A stretch of 64,000 nt of DNA from Paraburkholderia flava (GTDB taxonomy: Bacteria; Pseudomonadota; Gammaproteobacteria; Burkholderiales; Burkholderiaceae). The stretch spans positions 1,960,193 to 2,024,192 of the forward strand of contig NZ_SMRO01000001.1 in assembly GCF_004359985.1 (NCBI RefSeq), written 5' to 3'. This document shows positions 46,225-55,143 of this stretch, in pieces. Both the position numbers and the translations under genes were made by a program. Below the pieces are notes generated by a model. It had not been told where the DNA came from. It was given only the letters and a program-made list of their open reading frames with translations, and made no database searches. Each line of letters opens with the position of its first letter. The first letter of the stretch is position 1.

Positions 46225-46326
46225 GATTCGTGGGCTGGGCGGCTGCGAGGAGCGCGTGCCGCAAGGTCTGAGGGAAGCCTGAAAGTATAGCAGTGAGGGG
46301 GTGGGGCCGCAGGTACAATGCGCGCC

Positions 46327-47544
46327 ATGGAATCTTTCGATATTGCCGTGATCGGCGCGGGGGCGGCCGGCATGATGTGCGCGGCGGTGGCCGGCCAGCT
46401 TGGCCGGCGCGTCGTGTTGATCGACCATTCGCCGCGACTTGCCGAGAAAATCCGCATCTCGGGCGGCGGCCGCTGCAACTTCACGAATCTGCACGCCGGG
46501 CCTGCGAACTATCTGTCGGCTAATCCGCACTTCTGCCGTTCCGCGCTGGCCCGCTATACGCCGCGCGATTTCATGACGCTACTCAAGCGCTATCGCGTGA
46601 CATGGCACGAGAAGCACAAGGGCCAGCTGTTCTGCGACCAGTCGAGCGATGCGGTGATCGACGTGCTCAAGAGCGAGTGCGACGCAGGCGGTATCGCGTG
46701 GCGCCGGCCGCTCGCCGTCGAGCAGGTGCGGCAAAACGCGGACGGCGGTTTTACGCTCGATACCGGTTCAGGCCCGATCGGCGCCCGCGCGCTGATCGTT
46801 GCAACGGGCGGCCTGTCGATTCCGAAGATCGGTGCAACCGACTTCGCCTATCGTCTGGCGAAACAGTTCGGGCACAAGCTGATCGACACACGCCCGGCGC
46901 TCGTTCCGTTGACCTTCGCCGCAGCCGACTGGGCGCCTTTTGCGGCGCTGTCCGGCGTATCGCTCGAGGTGCGGCTCAATACCGGTGCAAAGAAGACGGG
47001 CGGCGAGTTCGTTGAGGATCTGCTGCTGACCCACCGCGGCCTGTCGGGTCCAGGCGTGCTGCAGCTATCGAGCTTCTGGCAGCCCGGCGAGCCGATTCAC
47101 GTGAATCTGCTGCCCGAGCAGGATGCCGTCGCATCGCTGCTGGAGGCGAAGGCCGGCTCGAAGCGCCAGATTGCGAACCTGCTCGCCGAATGGGTGCCCG
47201 CGCGGCTCGCGCAGGTCTGGCTGGAAACGCACCGGATCGCCGCCGACGCGCGGGTCGCCGATCTGCCCGACCGGACGTTGCGCGGCATCGGCGATGCGTT
47301 GTCGCGCTGGACGCTGACGCCGAACGGCACCGAAGGCTACCGGAAGGCGGAGGTGACGAAGGGCGGGGTCGATACGCGGGAGCTGTCGTCCGCGACGATG
47401 ATGAGTGCTCGCGTGCCCGGGCTGTACTTTATCGGCGAGGCCGTGGACGTCACCGGCTGGCTGGGGGGCTACAACTTCCAATGGGCATGGGCATCCGGCG
47501 TGGCTGCCGGACAGGCGGCAGCGGACTATACGCTGGGGGCTTGA
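46327..47544 (+). CDS. HI0933-family FAD/NAD(P)-dependent oxidoreductase
   Basis: A 405-residue flavoprotein. FAD motif [20 protein letters not shown], the family signature [15 protein letters not shown] near residue 45, [19 protein letters not shown], and the C-terminal FAD-closing [18 protein letters not shown] followed by [13 protein letters not shown]. The function of this family (BaiN/YhiN-like) is largely unknown. Start: ATG 46327 ([10 protein letters not shown]) or 46318 (three more residues). Neither has a ribosome-binding site. A TACAAT box spans 46314-46319, so a very short or absent leader is possible. Confidence 0.88.
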   Translation: MESFDIAVIGAGAAGMMCAAVAGQLGRRVVLIDHSPRLAEKIRISGGGRCNFTNLHAGPANYLSANPHFCRSALARYTPRDFMTLLKRYRVTWHEKHKGQLFCDQSSDAVIDVLKSECDAGGIAWRRPLAVEQVRQNADGGFTLDTGSGPIGARALIVATGGLSIPKIGATDFAYRLAKQFGHKLIDTRPALVPLTFAAADWAPFAALSGVSLEVRLNTGAKKTGGEFVEDLLLTHRGLSGPGVLQLSSFWQPGEPIHVNLLPEQDAVASLLEAKAGSKRQIANLLAEWVPARLAQVWLETHRIAADARVADLPDRTLRGIGDALSRWTLTPNGTEGYRKAEVTKGGVDTRELSSATMMSARVPGLYFIGEAVDVTGWLGGYNFQWAWASGVAAGQAAADYTLGA

Positions 47545-47571
47545 CTCGACCGTGTCTTTGTGCAGAACGTC

Positions 47572-47580
47572 TGCTATAAT
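47572..47580 (+). promoter_or_regulatory. Extended -10 promoter of rpsU
   Basis: TGC followed by TATAAT (47575-47580) is an extended -10 element 33 bases before the rpsU ATG. No good -35 is seen. The same TGCTATAAT occurs before rpoD. Confidence 0.6.
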
Positions 47581-47612
47581 CGTCAATCTTTGCCAAGCTC
47601 CGTTATTGAAAA

Positions 47613-47825
47613 ATGACGACGATCCGCTTAAAAGAAAACGAGCCTTTCGAGGTCGCGATGCGCCGGTTCAAGCGCACGATCGAGAAAAACGGCTTGTTGA
47701 CTGAACTCCGGGCGCGCGAATTTTACGAGAAGCCAACGGCCGAACGTAAGCGCAAGAAGGCGGCGGCGGTAAAGCGTCATTTCAAGCGGCTGCGCAGCCA
47801 GATGCTGCCAAAGAAGTTTTACTGA
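47613..47825 (+). CDS. rpsU: 30S ribosomal protein S21
   Basis: A 70-residue S21: [20 protein letters not shown] followed by basic helices ([32 protein letters not shown]). Complete and typical. It is the first gene of the macromolecular synthesis cluster rpsU-yqeY-dnaG-rpoD and has its own promoter and terminator. Confidence 0.97.
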   Translation: MTTIRLKENEPFEVAMRRFKRTIEKNGLLTELRAREFYEKPTAERKRKKAAAVKRHFKRLRSQMLPKKFY

Positions 47826-47965
47826 TTCTGGCGTTGCCGCGGCTCCGGCTACCGGCGACGTATCCACAAACCGGCAACCGGCGGTGCCCTCGGCACCGCA
47901 AGCGGAACAGCCAGGCCTGTGAGGCCGTCATGGTAAGGCCGCATCCACTACGCGCAATTGCGCCG

Positions 47966-47997
47966 ACCCGCTTGGAGGTGTTCTCAAGCGGGTTTTT
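47966..47997 (+). terminator. Intrinsic terminator between rpsU and yqeY
   Basis: Stem ACCCGCTTG/CAAGCGGGT (47966-47974 with 47985-47993), 10-base loop, then TTTTT. It lies in the 230-base gap after rpsU. Partial readthrough would give yqeY-dnaG expression, as the E. coli rpsU-dnaG terminator does. Confidence 0.85.
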
Positions 47998-48055
47998 GTG
48001 TTGATGCGCCTGGCTTTTCGAGATTGCTGCAACCCTCCAACGCACCAGGTGACGA

Positions 48056-48502
48056 ATGAGCCTCAAGGATCAGATCAGCGACGATATGAAAACCGCGATG
48101 CGGGCGCGCGAGACCGAACGTCTCGGCACGATCCGTCTGCTGCTCGCGGCAATCAAGCAGCGTGAAGTCGACGATCGCGTGACGCTCGACGACGCAGCGA
48201 TCACCGTCGTGATCGACAAGATGATCAAGCAGCGCAAGGACTCGATCAGCCAGTTCGAAGCGGCCGGTCGCGACGACCTGGTCAGCAAGGAGCAGGGCGA
48301 ACTGGCGGTGCTGAGTGCGTACATGCCGGCGCAGATGTCGGACGCGGAAATCGCCGCCGAGGTCGACGCTGCCGTCGCGCAGACCGGTGCCGCCGGTCCG
48401 CAGGACATGGGCAAGGTCATGGGCGTTCTGAAGCCGAAGCTCGCAGGCCGTGCCGACATGACCGCCGTGTCCGCCAAGGTCAAGGCAGCGCTCAGCAAGT
48501 AA
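48056..48502 (+). CDS. yqeY: GatB/YqeY domain protein
   Basis: A 148-residue YqeY protein: MSLKDQISDDMKTAMRARET, RLGTIRLLLAAIKQREVDDR, IDKMIKQRKDSISQFEAAGR, LSAYMPAQMSDAEIAAEVDA and GKVMGVLKPKLAGRADM. The domain is shared with the tail of amidotransferase subunit GatB, which binds tRNA, but the free-standing protein has no proven role. It sits between rpsU and dnaG, a conserved placement in many bacteria. Confidence 0.92.
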   Translation: MSLKDQISDDMKTAMRARETERLGTIRLLLAAIKQREVDDRVTLDDAAITVVIDKMIKQRKDSISQFEAAGRDDLVSKEQGELAVLSAYMPAQMSDAEIAAEVDAAVAQTGAAGPQDMGKVMGVLKPKLAGRADMTAVSAKVKAALSK

Positions 48503-48512
48503 ACCTTTTTGA

Positions 48513-48542
48513 GGCCACGCGGCTCGTCGGAGCCGCGTGGCC
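48513..48542 (+). other. GC-rich hairpin between yqeY and dnaG
   Basis: GGCCACGCGGCTC and GAGCCGCGTGGCC form a perfect 13-base stem with a 4-base loop, starting 11 bases after the yqeY stop and ending 28 bases before the dnaG start. No T-tract follows, so it is not a classical terminator. It could slow readthrough, protect the mRNA or be a processing site. Confidence 0.6.
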
Positions 48543-48570
48543 CGTGTATTTCGGGACATCGTCGTACACC

Positions 48571-50439
48571 GTGATTCCACCCTCGTTCCTGCAGGACCTG
48601 CTGACCCGCGTCGATATCGTCGACGTGGTCGGACGGTATGTGCAGTTGAAAAAGGGCGGCGCGAATTTCATGGGGCTGTGCCCGTTTCATAACGAGAAGA
48701 GCCCTTCGTTCACCGTTAGTCCGACTAAGCAGTTCTATCACTGCTTCGGGTGTGGCGCGCACGGTACCGCGATCGGTTTTCTGATGGAGCATGCCGGGCT
48801 CACGTTTCCGGAAGCGGTGGACGAGCTTGCGCAGTCGGTAGGTTTGACGGTGCCGCGCGAGCCGTCGCCGATGCGTGGCGGTGGGGGCGGCGAAGGCTAT
48901 GCGCCGGCGGCATCGAAGGCGGTGACGACGGCGTTGTCGGATCTCATGCAGACGTCGTGCGACTTTTATCGCAAGCAGTTGCGCGGTGCGCCGAACGCGA
49001 TCGAGTATCTGAAAAAGCGGGGCTTGACCGGTGAAATCGCGGCGCGCTTCGGGCTCGGCTATGCGCCGGACGGCTGGCAGAACCTCGAGGCTACGTTCCC
49101 CAACTATCGGGACGACGCGCTGGTCGAAGCGGGGCTTGTGATCGTCAGCGAAAAGTCCGACGCGCAAGGTCAGTCGCGCCGCTACGACCGCTTTCGCGAA
49201 CGGATCATGTTCCCGATCCGCAACGTGAAGGGGCAGGTGATCGGCTTCGGCGGACGGGTGCTGGATGGGGGCGAGCCCAAGTATTTGAATTCGCCGGAAA
49301 CGCCGCTATTTAACAAGGGTAGCGAACTGTACGGGCTGTTCGAGGCCCGGCTGGCTATTCGCGAACAGCAGTACGTGCTGGTGGTCGAAGGGTACATGGA
49401 TGTGGTCGCGCTGGCGCAACTGGGGTTCCAGAACGCGGTGGCGACACTCGGTACCGCGTGCACGCCGATTCACGTGCAGAAGCTGATGCGTCAGACCGAT
49501 ACGGTGATTTTCAGCTTCGACGGCGATTCGGCCGGGCGTCGCGCGGCGCGGCGCGCGCTCGACGCGTGTCTGCCGCACGCGGCCGACAACCGGACGATCC
49601 GCTTCCTGTTTTTGCCGTCCGAGCACGATCCGGACAGCTATGTGCGCGAGTTCGGTACGGAAGGATTTGCAGAGCAGGTCAAGCGCGCGATGCCGCTGTC
49701 GCAGTTCCTGCTAAACGAAGTGCTGACCGGTAAGGAACTCGATCAGCCCGAAGGGCGTGCTCGCGCGTTGTTCGACGCGAAGCCGCTGCTGCAGGCGTTG
49801 CCCGCCAATGCATTGCGGGCGCAGATCATGCATATGTTCGCGGACCGGCTCGACATACCGTTCGAGGAAGTCGCGGCGCTGTGCGAGGTCGATGCGCGGA
49901 TCGCGGCTGCGGCGCGTACGGCACCGGCGCGCAAGGATCGTCGCAGCGTCACGGGTATCGAGCAGCGCGCATTGCGCAACCTTGTCATGCATCCGCGTAT
50001 CGTGATTGCGCTCGATGACGACGCGGAGCAGGCGCTGGTGACGATCACGCGCCACGGAGAATTGTTCGAAGAGGTCGCGACGCATGCGCGCGCACTCGGT
50101 GAATCCGCCGAGTTCCAGCTGCTGTCGGACCTGTTGCGAAACGGGGCAAACGCCCCCACCTTCGAGGAAATCTTTCGCGAAATTCTGGACTATGATGAAA
50201 ACGTCCGGGATTTGTTACTGAAGAATCCGGAAGACGCCGCCGTCATCGAGGAGCGCCGCGAACACGAACGGCTGGCGGGCGAGGAACTGAAGGCGGCGAT
50301 CCTGAAGATGCGTTACGACACATGCTGCGACCGGCTCGAACAGCTCTCGCGGCAGTCGAAGCATACCCCCGAGGATTTCGCGGAACTGACGGACTTGAAT
50401 CAGAAGCGGGCTGACATGAAACGTCAGCTCGGGCTGTAA
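48571..50439 (+). CDS. dnaG: DNA primase
   Basis: A 622-residue primase that makes RNA primers for replication. The CHC2 zinc finger has C37, H40, C58 and C61 (CPFHNEKS and YHCFGCG). The RNA polymerase core contains ARFGLGYAPDGW, FPIRNVKGQVIGFGGRVLDG, EPKYLNSPETPLFNKG and the TOPRIM motifs VVEGYMDVVAL and FSFDGDSAGRRAA. The C-terminal DnaB-binding domain runs to residue 622. I chose the GTG at 48571 (IPPSFLQDLLTRVDIVDVV), which matches homologues. An in-frame GTG at 48544 would add nine residues overlapping the hairpin region. Confidence 0.96.
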   Translation: MIPPSFLQDLLTRVDIVDVVGRYVQLKKGGANFMGLCPFHNEKSPSFTVSPTKQFYHCFGCGAHGTAIGFLMEHAGLTFPEAVDELAQSVGLTVPREPSPMRGGGGGEGYAPAASKAVTTALSDLMQTSCDFYRKQLRGAPNAIEYLKKRGLTGEIAARFGLGYAPDGWQNLEATFPNYRDDALVEAGLVIVSEKSDAQGQSRRYDRFRERIMFPIRNVKGQVIGFGGRVLDGGEPKYLNSPETPLFNKGSELYGLFEARLAIREQQYVLVVEGYMDVVALAQLGFQNAVATLGTACTPIHVQKLMRQTDTVIFSFDGDSAGRRAARRALDACLPHAADNRTIRFLFLPSEHDPDSYVREFGTEGFAEQVKRAMPLSQFLLNEVLTGKELDQPEGRARALFDAKPLLQALPANALRAQIMHMFADRLDIPFEEVAALCEVDARIAAAARTAPARKDRRSVTGIEQRALRNLVMHPRIVIALDDDAEQALVTITRHGELFEEVATHARALGESAEFQLLSDLLRNGANAPTFEEIFREILDYDENVRDLLLKNPEDAAVIEERREHERLAGEELKAAILKMRYDTCCDRLEQLSRQSKHTPEDFAELTDLNQKRADMKRQLGL

Positions 50440-50462
50440 GCAGGGAGGGGCTGAAACCGAGG

Positions 50463-50471
50463 TGCTATAAT
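50463..50471 (+). promoter_or_regulatory. Extended -10 promoter of rpoD
   Basis: TGC plus TATAAT (50466-50471) is 47 bases before the rpoD ATG, in the 78-base gap after dnaG. No -35 match. It implies that rpoD can be transcribed apart from dnaG. Confidence 0.55.
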
Positions 50472-50517
50472 TAAAGGTTTTCAGCGGTTTGTTTTCCAAG
50501 GCAAAAGGCGAATTGCA

Positions 50518-52932
50518 ATGGCAAAGACTACAGGCGGAAAGAAAGCGACAGGCAAGGGCTCTGAGGAGCCGACCAGAACGGTCACACAGGCCAGATCTGC
50601 TACTTCCGTGAAAAAAACGTCAGCCGAAAGTACAGCGCCTGTTGCATCAAGGAAGAAACCCTCGACCGTATCCGCCGCGCGAGCGGCACCGGAAAGCGTG
50701 GCAAAACCCGTGGCCAAGGCCTCGGCGAAAGCTGTGCAACCGGCTGCGAAGCGGCCGAGTTCCAGAAGCGCAAGGGAAGCGGCTGCCGCGCAGGACGATG
50801 CGGCAGCGCGCGAGACTCCAGTATCCACGGTTCAACCGGCTGTTGTCCAGCAGCCGCGAGTCGAGACTACAGCCAGTACGGCGAACTCCATGACGAAAAA
50901 GCTGAACGAAGTATCCGTCGATGACGAAGCAACCCCGAGCGAAGAACCCGTTGCCGTTGCCGTTCCCGGCAAGGTCGAAAAGGCCAAGGCACGTGATCGT
51001 CGCGCGAAGGAAAAGGCGCTGCTGAAGGACGCGTTCGCGTCCGCGCAGCCGGGCACGGTCGAAGAACTGGAAGAGCGCCGTGCGAAACTGCGCGCGCTGA
51101 TCAAGCTCGGCAAGGAGCGTGGCTTCCTCACGCACGCCGAAATCAACGATCACCTGCCGGACAACTTTGCCGAGACCGAAGCGATCGAAGGCATCATCAG
51201 CACGTTCAACGACATGGGCGTGGCTGTGTACGAGCAGGCGCCCGATGCCGAAACGCTGCTGCTGAACGACAACGCGCCGGCGGCTTCGTCGGACGATGAA
51301 GTCGAAGAGGAAGCGGAAGTCGCGCTGTCCACCGTCGATTCCGAATTCGGCCGCACGACCGATCCCGTCCGCATGTACATGCGCGAAATGGGCACGGTCG
51401 AGCTGTTGACGCGCGAAGGCGAAATCGAAATCGCGAAGCGTATCGAAGACGGCCTCAAGCACATGGTGATGGCAATCTCCGCGTGCCCGACGACGATCGC
51501 GGAAATTCTTGCGAATGCCGAGCGCGTCGCGAACGAAGAGATCCGCATCGACGAACTCGTCGACGGTCTGATCGATGCCGACGCGGCTGACGCCGACGGC
51601 TTCTCCGCGCAGGAAGCGGAAGAGATCGAGAACGAGACCGAAGAAGAGGAAGCCGACGAGGAAGAAGAGGAAGACGACGACGGCACCGCGCAGGCCACGG
51701 CCAATGCGGCGCAGCTCGAAGCCCTCAAGCGCGCGTCGCTCGAAAAATTCGCGTCGATCAGCGAATGGTTCGACAAGATGCGCCGCGCGTTCGAGAAGGA
51801 AGGCTACAAGTCGAAGTCGTACCTGAAGGCGCAGGAAACGATCCAGAACGAACTGATGAGCATCCGCTTCACCGCGCGTACCGTCGAGCGTCTGTGCGAC
51901 ACGCTGCGTGCGCAGGTGGACGAAGTGCGTCAGGTCGAACGGCAGATCCTGCATACGGTCGTCGACAAGTGCGGCATGCCGCGCGCGGAATTCATCGCGC
52001 GTTTCCCGGGCAGCGAAACGGATCTCGAATGGTCCGAGAAGATCGTTGCCGAGGGGCATGCGTACAGCGCGATTCTCACGCGTAACATCCCGGCGATCCG
52101 CGAACAGCAGCAACGTCTGCTGGATCTGCAGGCGCGTGTCGTGCTGCCGCTGAAGGACCTGAAGGAAACCAATCGTCAGATGGCGGCGGGTGAACTGAAG
52201 GCGCGTCAGGCGAAGCGCGAGATGACCGAAGCGAACCTGCGTCTCGTGATCTCGATCGCGAAGAAGTATACGAACCGCGGCCTGCAGTTCCTGGATCTGA
52301 TCCAGGAAGGCAACATTGGCCTGATGAAGGCGGTGGACAAGTTCGAATACCGGCGCGGCTACAAGTTCTCGACGTACGCGACGTGGTGGATCCGCCAGGC
52401 CATCACGCGTTCGATCGCCGACCAGGCGCGCACGATCCGGATTCCGGTTCACATGATCGAAACGATCAACAAGATGAACCGCATCTCGCGGCAGATCCTG
52501 CAGGAAACCGGTCTCGAGCCGGATCCGGCAACGCTCGCCGAGAAGATGGAGATGCCGGAAGACAAGATCCGCAAGATCATGAAGATCGCGAAGGAACCGA
52601 TCTCGATGGAAACGCCGATCGGCGACGACGACGATTCGCATCTCGGCGACTTCATCGAGGACACGAACACCGTCGCACCGGCCGATGCAGCGCTGCATGC
52701 GAGCATGCGCGACGTCGTGAAGGACGTGCTCGACTCGTTGACGCCGCGCGAAGCGAAGGTGTTGCGGATGCGTTTCGGTATCGAGATGAGCACCGATCAC
52801 ACGCTCGAAGAAGTCGGTAAGCAGTTCGACGTGACGCGTGAACGGATCCGTCAGATCGAGGCGAAGGCGCTGCGCAAGCTGCGTCACCCGAGCCGTTCGG
52901 ACAAGCTGAAATCGTTCCTCGAAGGCAATTGA
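50518..52932 (+). CDS. rpoD: RNA polymerase sigma factor RpoD (sigma-70)
   Basis: An 804-residue primary sigma factor, long compared with the 613 of E. coli. Residues 1-130 are a Lys/Ala/Ser/Thr-rich, probably disordered extension. Region 1.1 follows ([20 protein letters not shown]), then region 1.2 at residue 282 ([20 protein letters not shown]), a very acidic non-conserved insert ([15 protein letters not shown] type), and region 2 near 619 ([20 protein letters not shown]). Region 4.2 starts at 762 ([20 protein letters not shown]). All core regions are intact. The gene ends with a terminator. Confidence 0.97.
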   Translation: MAKTTGGKKATGKGSEEPTRTVTQARSATSVKKTSAESTAPVASRKKPSTVSAARAAPESVAKPVAKASAKAVQPAAKRPSSRSAREAAAAQDDAAARETPVSTVQPAVVQQPRVETTASTANSMTKKLNEVSVDDEATPSEEPVAVAVPGKVEKAKARDRRAKEKALLKDAFASAQPGTVEELEERRAKLRALIKLGKERGFLTHAEINDHLPDNFAETEAIEGIISTFNDMGVAVYEQAPDAETLLLNDNAPAASSDDEVEEEAEVALSTVDSEFGRTTDPVRMYMREMGTVELLTREGEIEIAKRIEDGLKHMVMAISACPTTIAEILANAERVANEEIRIDELVDGLIDADAADADGFSAQEAEEIENETEEEEADEEEEEDDDGTAQATANAAQLEALKRASLEKFASISEWFDKMRRAFEKEGYKSKSYLKAQETIQNELMSIRFTARTVERLCDTLRAQVDEVRQVERQILHTVVDKCGMPRAEFIARFPGSETDLEWSEKIVAEGHAYSAILTRNIPAIREQQQRLLDLQARVVLPLKDLKETNRQMAAGELKARQAKREMTEANLRLVISIAKKYTNRGLQFLDLIQEGNIGLMKAVDKFEYRRGYKFSTYATWWIRQAITRSIADQARTIRIPVHMIETINKMNRISRQILQETGLEPDPATLAEKMEMPEDKIRKIMKIAKEPISMETPIGDDDDSHLGDFIEDTNTVAPADAALHASMRDVVKDVLDSLTPREAKVLRMRFGIEMSTDHTLEEVGKQFDVTRERIRQIEAKALRKLRHPSRSDKLKSFLEGN

Positions 52933-52960
52933 TCGCACGCTGCGACTGACGTCGCGGCAT

Positions 52961-53014
52961 AGGGGCCTCCCGGTCGTTTCGCGCAAGCGAGGCGGTCCAC
53001 GGAGGCCCCTTTTT
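52961..53014 (+). terminator. Intrinsic terminator of rpoD
   Basis: AGGGGCCTCC (52961-52970) pairs with GGAGGCCCCT (53001-53010), followed by TTTT. The 30-base loop is long. It lies 28 bases after the rpoD stop. Confidence 0.8.
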
Positions 53015-53035
53015 CGTGTACCATGGCGCGCAGTC

Positions 53036-53069
53036 TATAAACGCAGACCCGGACTCCGCCGGGTCTTTT
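53036..53069 (+). other. Possible -10 box and terminator-like hairpin just before the tRNA
   Basis: TATAAA (53036-53041) could be a -10 element. It is followed by GACCCGG/CCGGGTC (53046-53052 with 53059-53065) and TTTT (53066-53069), a compact intrinsic-terminator structure that ends 6 bases before the tRNA 5' end. It may be a second rpoD terminator or a leader attenuator of the tRNA transcript. Confidence 0.5.
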
Positions 53070-53075
53070 CGTTTC

Positions 53076-53163
53076 GGGCCGGACGCCGTGCTGGTTGCAG
53101 GCAGCGGACTCATAATCCGCCTCCGAAAGGACATCGTGGGTTCGAATCCCACCCGGCCCACCA
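53076..53163 (+). tRNA. tRNA with CAU anticodon and long variable arm, probably tRNA-Ile2
   Basis: An 88-nt cloverleaf with encoded CCA. Acceptor GGGCCGG/CCGGCCC, 3-bp D stem GCC/GGC with a 12-nt loop containing GG, anticodon stem GCGGA/TCCGC with loop CTCATAA (anticodon CAT), 15-nt variable region with a TCC-GAAA-GGA mini-stem, T stem GTGGG/CCCAC with loop TTCGAAT, discriminator A. Ordinary CAU tRNAs are class I and about 77 nt, so the class II shape is unusual. Position 8 is A rather than U. C4-G69 and C5-G68, known determinants for TilS lysidine synthetase, are present, which favours Ile2 over Met. It borders the island that follows. Confidence 0.85.
53142..53163 (+). other. Left attachment-site candidate (tRNA 3' end)
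   Basis: TCGAATCCC and CCCACCA with 6 bases between them, at the tRNA 3' end. The same two blocks at the same spacing recur at 55448-55469 with 18 of 22 bases identical. This is the pattern expected of att sites made by tRNA-specific integrases. Confidence 0.55.
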
Positions 53164-53249
53164 AGCCAGCATTGGCCCGAAAAAATCGAGACGTTACCGA
53201 CGATTTTCGAGGTGTGGGTTTTTCTGCCCATCCCAATTGTCTTGTCGCC

Positions 53250-53827
53250 TTACATCACACCCTGTGCAGCCAAGCGATGTTCACAGTGCGGCCGCTCGCG
53301 ATCGTGGAGGTCGAGTACAGTGCATCGAGATTCGACGGGTCGGGTTGAGCCACGCATCGATATGCTCGGCCTTGATAGGGTTGATGCAACGATCGTGATC
53401 GGCCGCAGCAACCTCGGGCGGCGGCTCGTCGGTGATTGCGGCGAACGAAAGTAGATCTGGCTCATCGGCACCAGTTCAGTGCAACCACAAGCAGGCAATG
53501 AGCATCGGCTCGCCTGTGTTCGCGCCGAAATTCGATGATGATGTTCTCTTTCTCTTCGCCGGGCTCCAATTCCCTGCCTTCCATGCAGTGCCGTTTCACG
53601 TTCTCATAGAAACCGTCGACCAGCGCGAGGCCATGTGAATACCCGAGTTGCCCCTTCCAGAAGCGTTCGAGACTATTGACGAGCGATACAGGCGCCTGGA
53701 AACTTCGTATCGTAAACTTCGATTTGCCAGCGGGGTCACAATGATAGTGCATAGGCTTGATAACGCGCTGTCCATCCTCCAAACGATCACCGGCGCAATG
53801 GATCTCAACGACTGCCGTGTTATCCAT
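53250..53827 (-). pseudogene. Decayed SOS-response-associated peptidase-like (SRAP/DUF159) gene
   Basis: Fragments in three frames read as one SRAP-like protein. First frame (53827 to about 53525): KPMHYHCDPAGKSKF, SLERFWKGQLGYSHGLALVD, GFYENVKRHCMEGREL. Second frame: NTGEPMLIACLWLH, an in-frame TGA at 53477-53479 where Trp is expected, then TGADEPDLLSFAAITDEPPP and ADHDRCINPIKAEHIDAWLN. Third frame (to 53250): DRERPHCEHRLAAQGVM. The VDGFYE, SFAAITDEP and HDRC blocks correspond to SRAP motifs. The family N-terminus with its catalytic Cys2 is missing or unrecognisable. SRAP proteins crosslink abasic sites in single-stranded DNA. This copy cannot make an intact one. Confidence 0.7.
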
Positions 53828-53922
53828 GCAAGCCCCGGAAATGAAAAGCCCGCTTGGGGCTGGCTGGTATATTGTTGGTCTTCAGATACAAAATCTTCCC
53901 GACCAGACGGGCGCACTCCACA

Positions 53923-55053
53923 ATGAAACGTGAACTTGACTGGATTCAGGCATTGCGCGGTATCGCTGCGCTGCTTGTTGTCATCTGCCATGCCCGCGTC
54001 GTGCTACGAGGTACGCCGTATGAAGCTTTTGCAGAACGGGCAATGACTCCCGGAGCACTAGGTGTCGATCTGTTCTTCATGATCTCCGGATTCATCATGA
54101 CTTACACGACAGCACATAACGATGGCTCCATTCGCTACACAGCCGCATTCCTGATAAAGCGGCTGGCGAGGATCTGGCCTGTATACGTCGCGGCCGTCAT
54201 TGCGAATCTGATGCTTTCTCCGACGCACTTCGGAATCGTGCTTTCGTCGTGGGATCTTTCGCGCCTCTATCTGAAGAGCTTGATGTTCCTGCCGAACGAT
54301 GCAACGAAGCCGCCATTCTTCGACATGCCATACGCTGTCGGATGGACTCTCAATTTCGAGATTTACTTCTATCTTGTCTTTGCCGTATCTCTCCTGTTCG
54401 GCAAACTGAGATGGGTAGCGTTGGCTGTGTGGTTTATTTTTACCCTCATCATCCTGCCGATTCATATGACAGGCCATGCAGGATTGAATATCCAGGTGAC
54501 TAACGGATTCTCGCGGGCATATTTCGTGATGGTCACAAACCCTATTATTTGGGAGTTCGCCATTGGGGCCGCAATCGGCCTTTTATACAACAGCGACATA
54601 GCGCTTCCAAAATCCGTCGCGACATACGCATTGCTTGCCGCATCGATCACCTTTGCGCTGTGGTACGACTTTTCATGGCATGGAACTTTCAACGGCCTTG
54701 ACCAGTGGGGAGTGCCGCTGCCATTCATGCTGATCGTGATGGCGCTTGCCAGCAAGCGCATCGAATTGAAAGTACCGAGAATGCTGGTATGGCTTGGCGG
54801 AGTGTCTTATTCGCTCTACCTGTTCCATCCAATCGCGGCCGACGGCCTGGAAATGGCGATATTGACGGCCGGACACGCGGGCTTCATACATACATGGTGG
54901 GGCTCATTGTCGATAATCCTGTTTGCCGTCGCCGTAGCCTATGTAGCTAATAAACTATTCGAAGAGGGTTTGTCGAAATGGGTCAGAAAATGGTTACTTC
55001 ACTTTCTCGATCTGTTCAATCGACACCCTGAGATAAAGGGTGTCAGAGGCTAG
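53923..55053 (+). CDS. Acyltransferase family 3 membrane protein (O-acetyltransferase)
   Basis: A 376-residue integral membrane acyltransferase. It starts MKRELDWIQALRGIAALLVV followed by ICHARVVL, with the family Arg and the catalytic-type His. LGVDLFFMISGFIMTY and KRLARIWPVY are also family motifs, and about ten hydrophobic segments follow, ending SYSLYLFHPIAA. Such enzymes O-acetylate or acylate surface polysaccharides, lipopolysaccharide or small molecules. It has lower GC and more A/T-ending codons than its neighbours and lies inside the tRNA-bounded island, so it was probably acquired. It is the only intact gene of the island. A cell-surface modification role, possibly altering phage or host recognition, is inference. 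Confidence 0.88.
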   Translation: MKRELDWIQALRGIAALLVVICHARVVLRGTPYEAFAERAMTPGALGVDLFFMISGFIMTYTTAHNDGSIRYTAAFLIKRLARIWPVYVAAVIANLMLSPTHFGIVLSSWDLSRLYLKSLMFLPNDATKPPFFDMPYAVGWTLNFEIYFYLVFAVSLLFGKLRWVALAVWFIFTLIILPIHMTGHAGLNIQVTNGFSRAYFVMVTNPIIWEFAIGAAIGLLYNSDIALPKSVATYALLAASITFALWYDFSWHGTFNGLDQWGVPLPFMLIVMALASKRIELKVPRMLVWLGGVSYSLYLFHPIAADGLEMAILTAGHAGFIHTWWGSLSIILFAVAVAYVANKLFEEGLSKWVRKWLLHFLDLFNRHPEIKGVRG

Positions 55054-55143
55054 AACGATCATCGATCTAGCCGCTTCTCAACATCCACTGCTACCCCCGA
55101 GGTTTCCGGTGCAAATGATGGTCTAACTGGCCATCCGCGCATT

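Noticed and set aside
50647..52986. A 779-codon minus-strand frame opposite rpoD
   Set aside because: Phe/Arg-rich shadow of the acidic rpoD sequence.
53430..53640. Short plus-strand frame between the tRNA and acyltransferase
   Set aside because: The minus strand explains this DNA better as an SRAP-like pseudogene.
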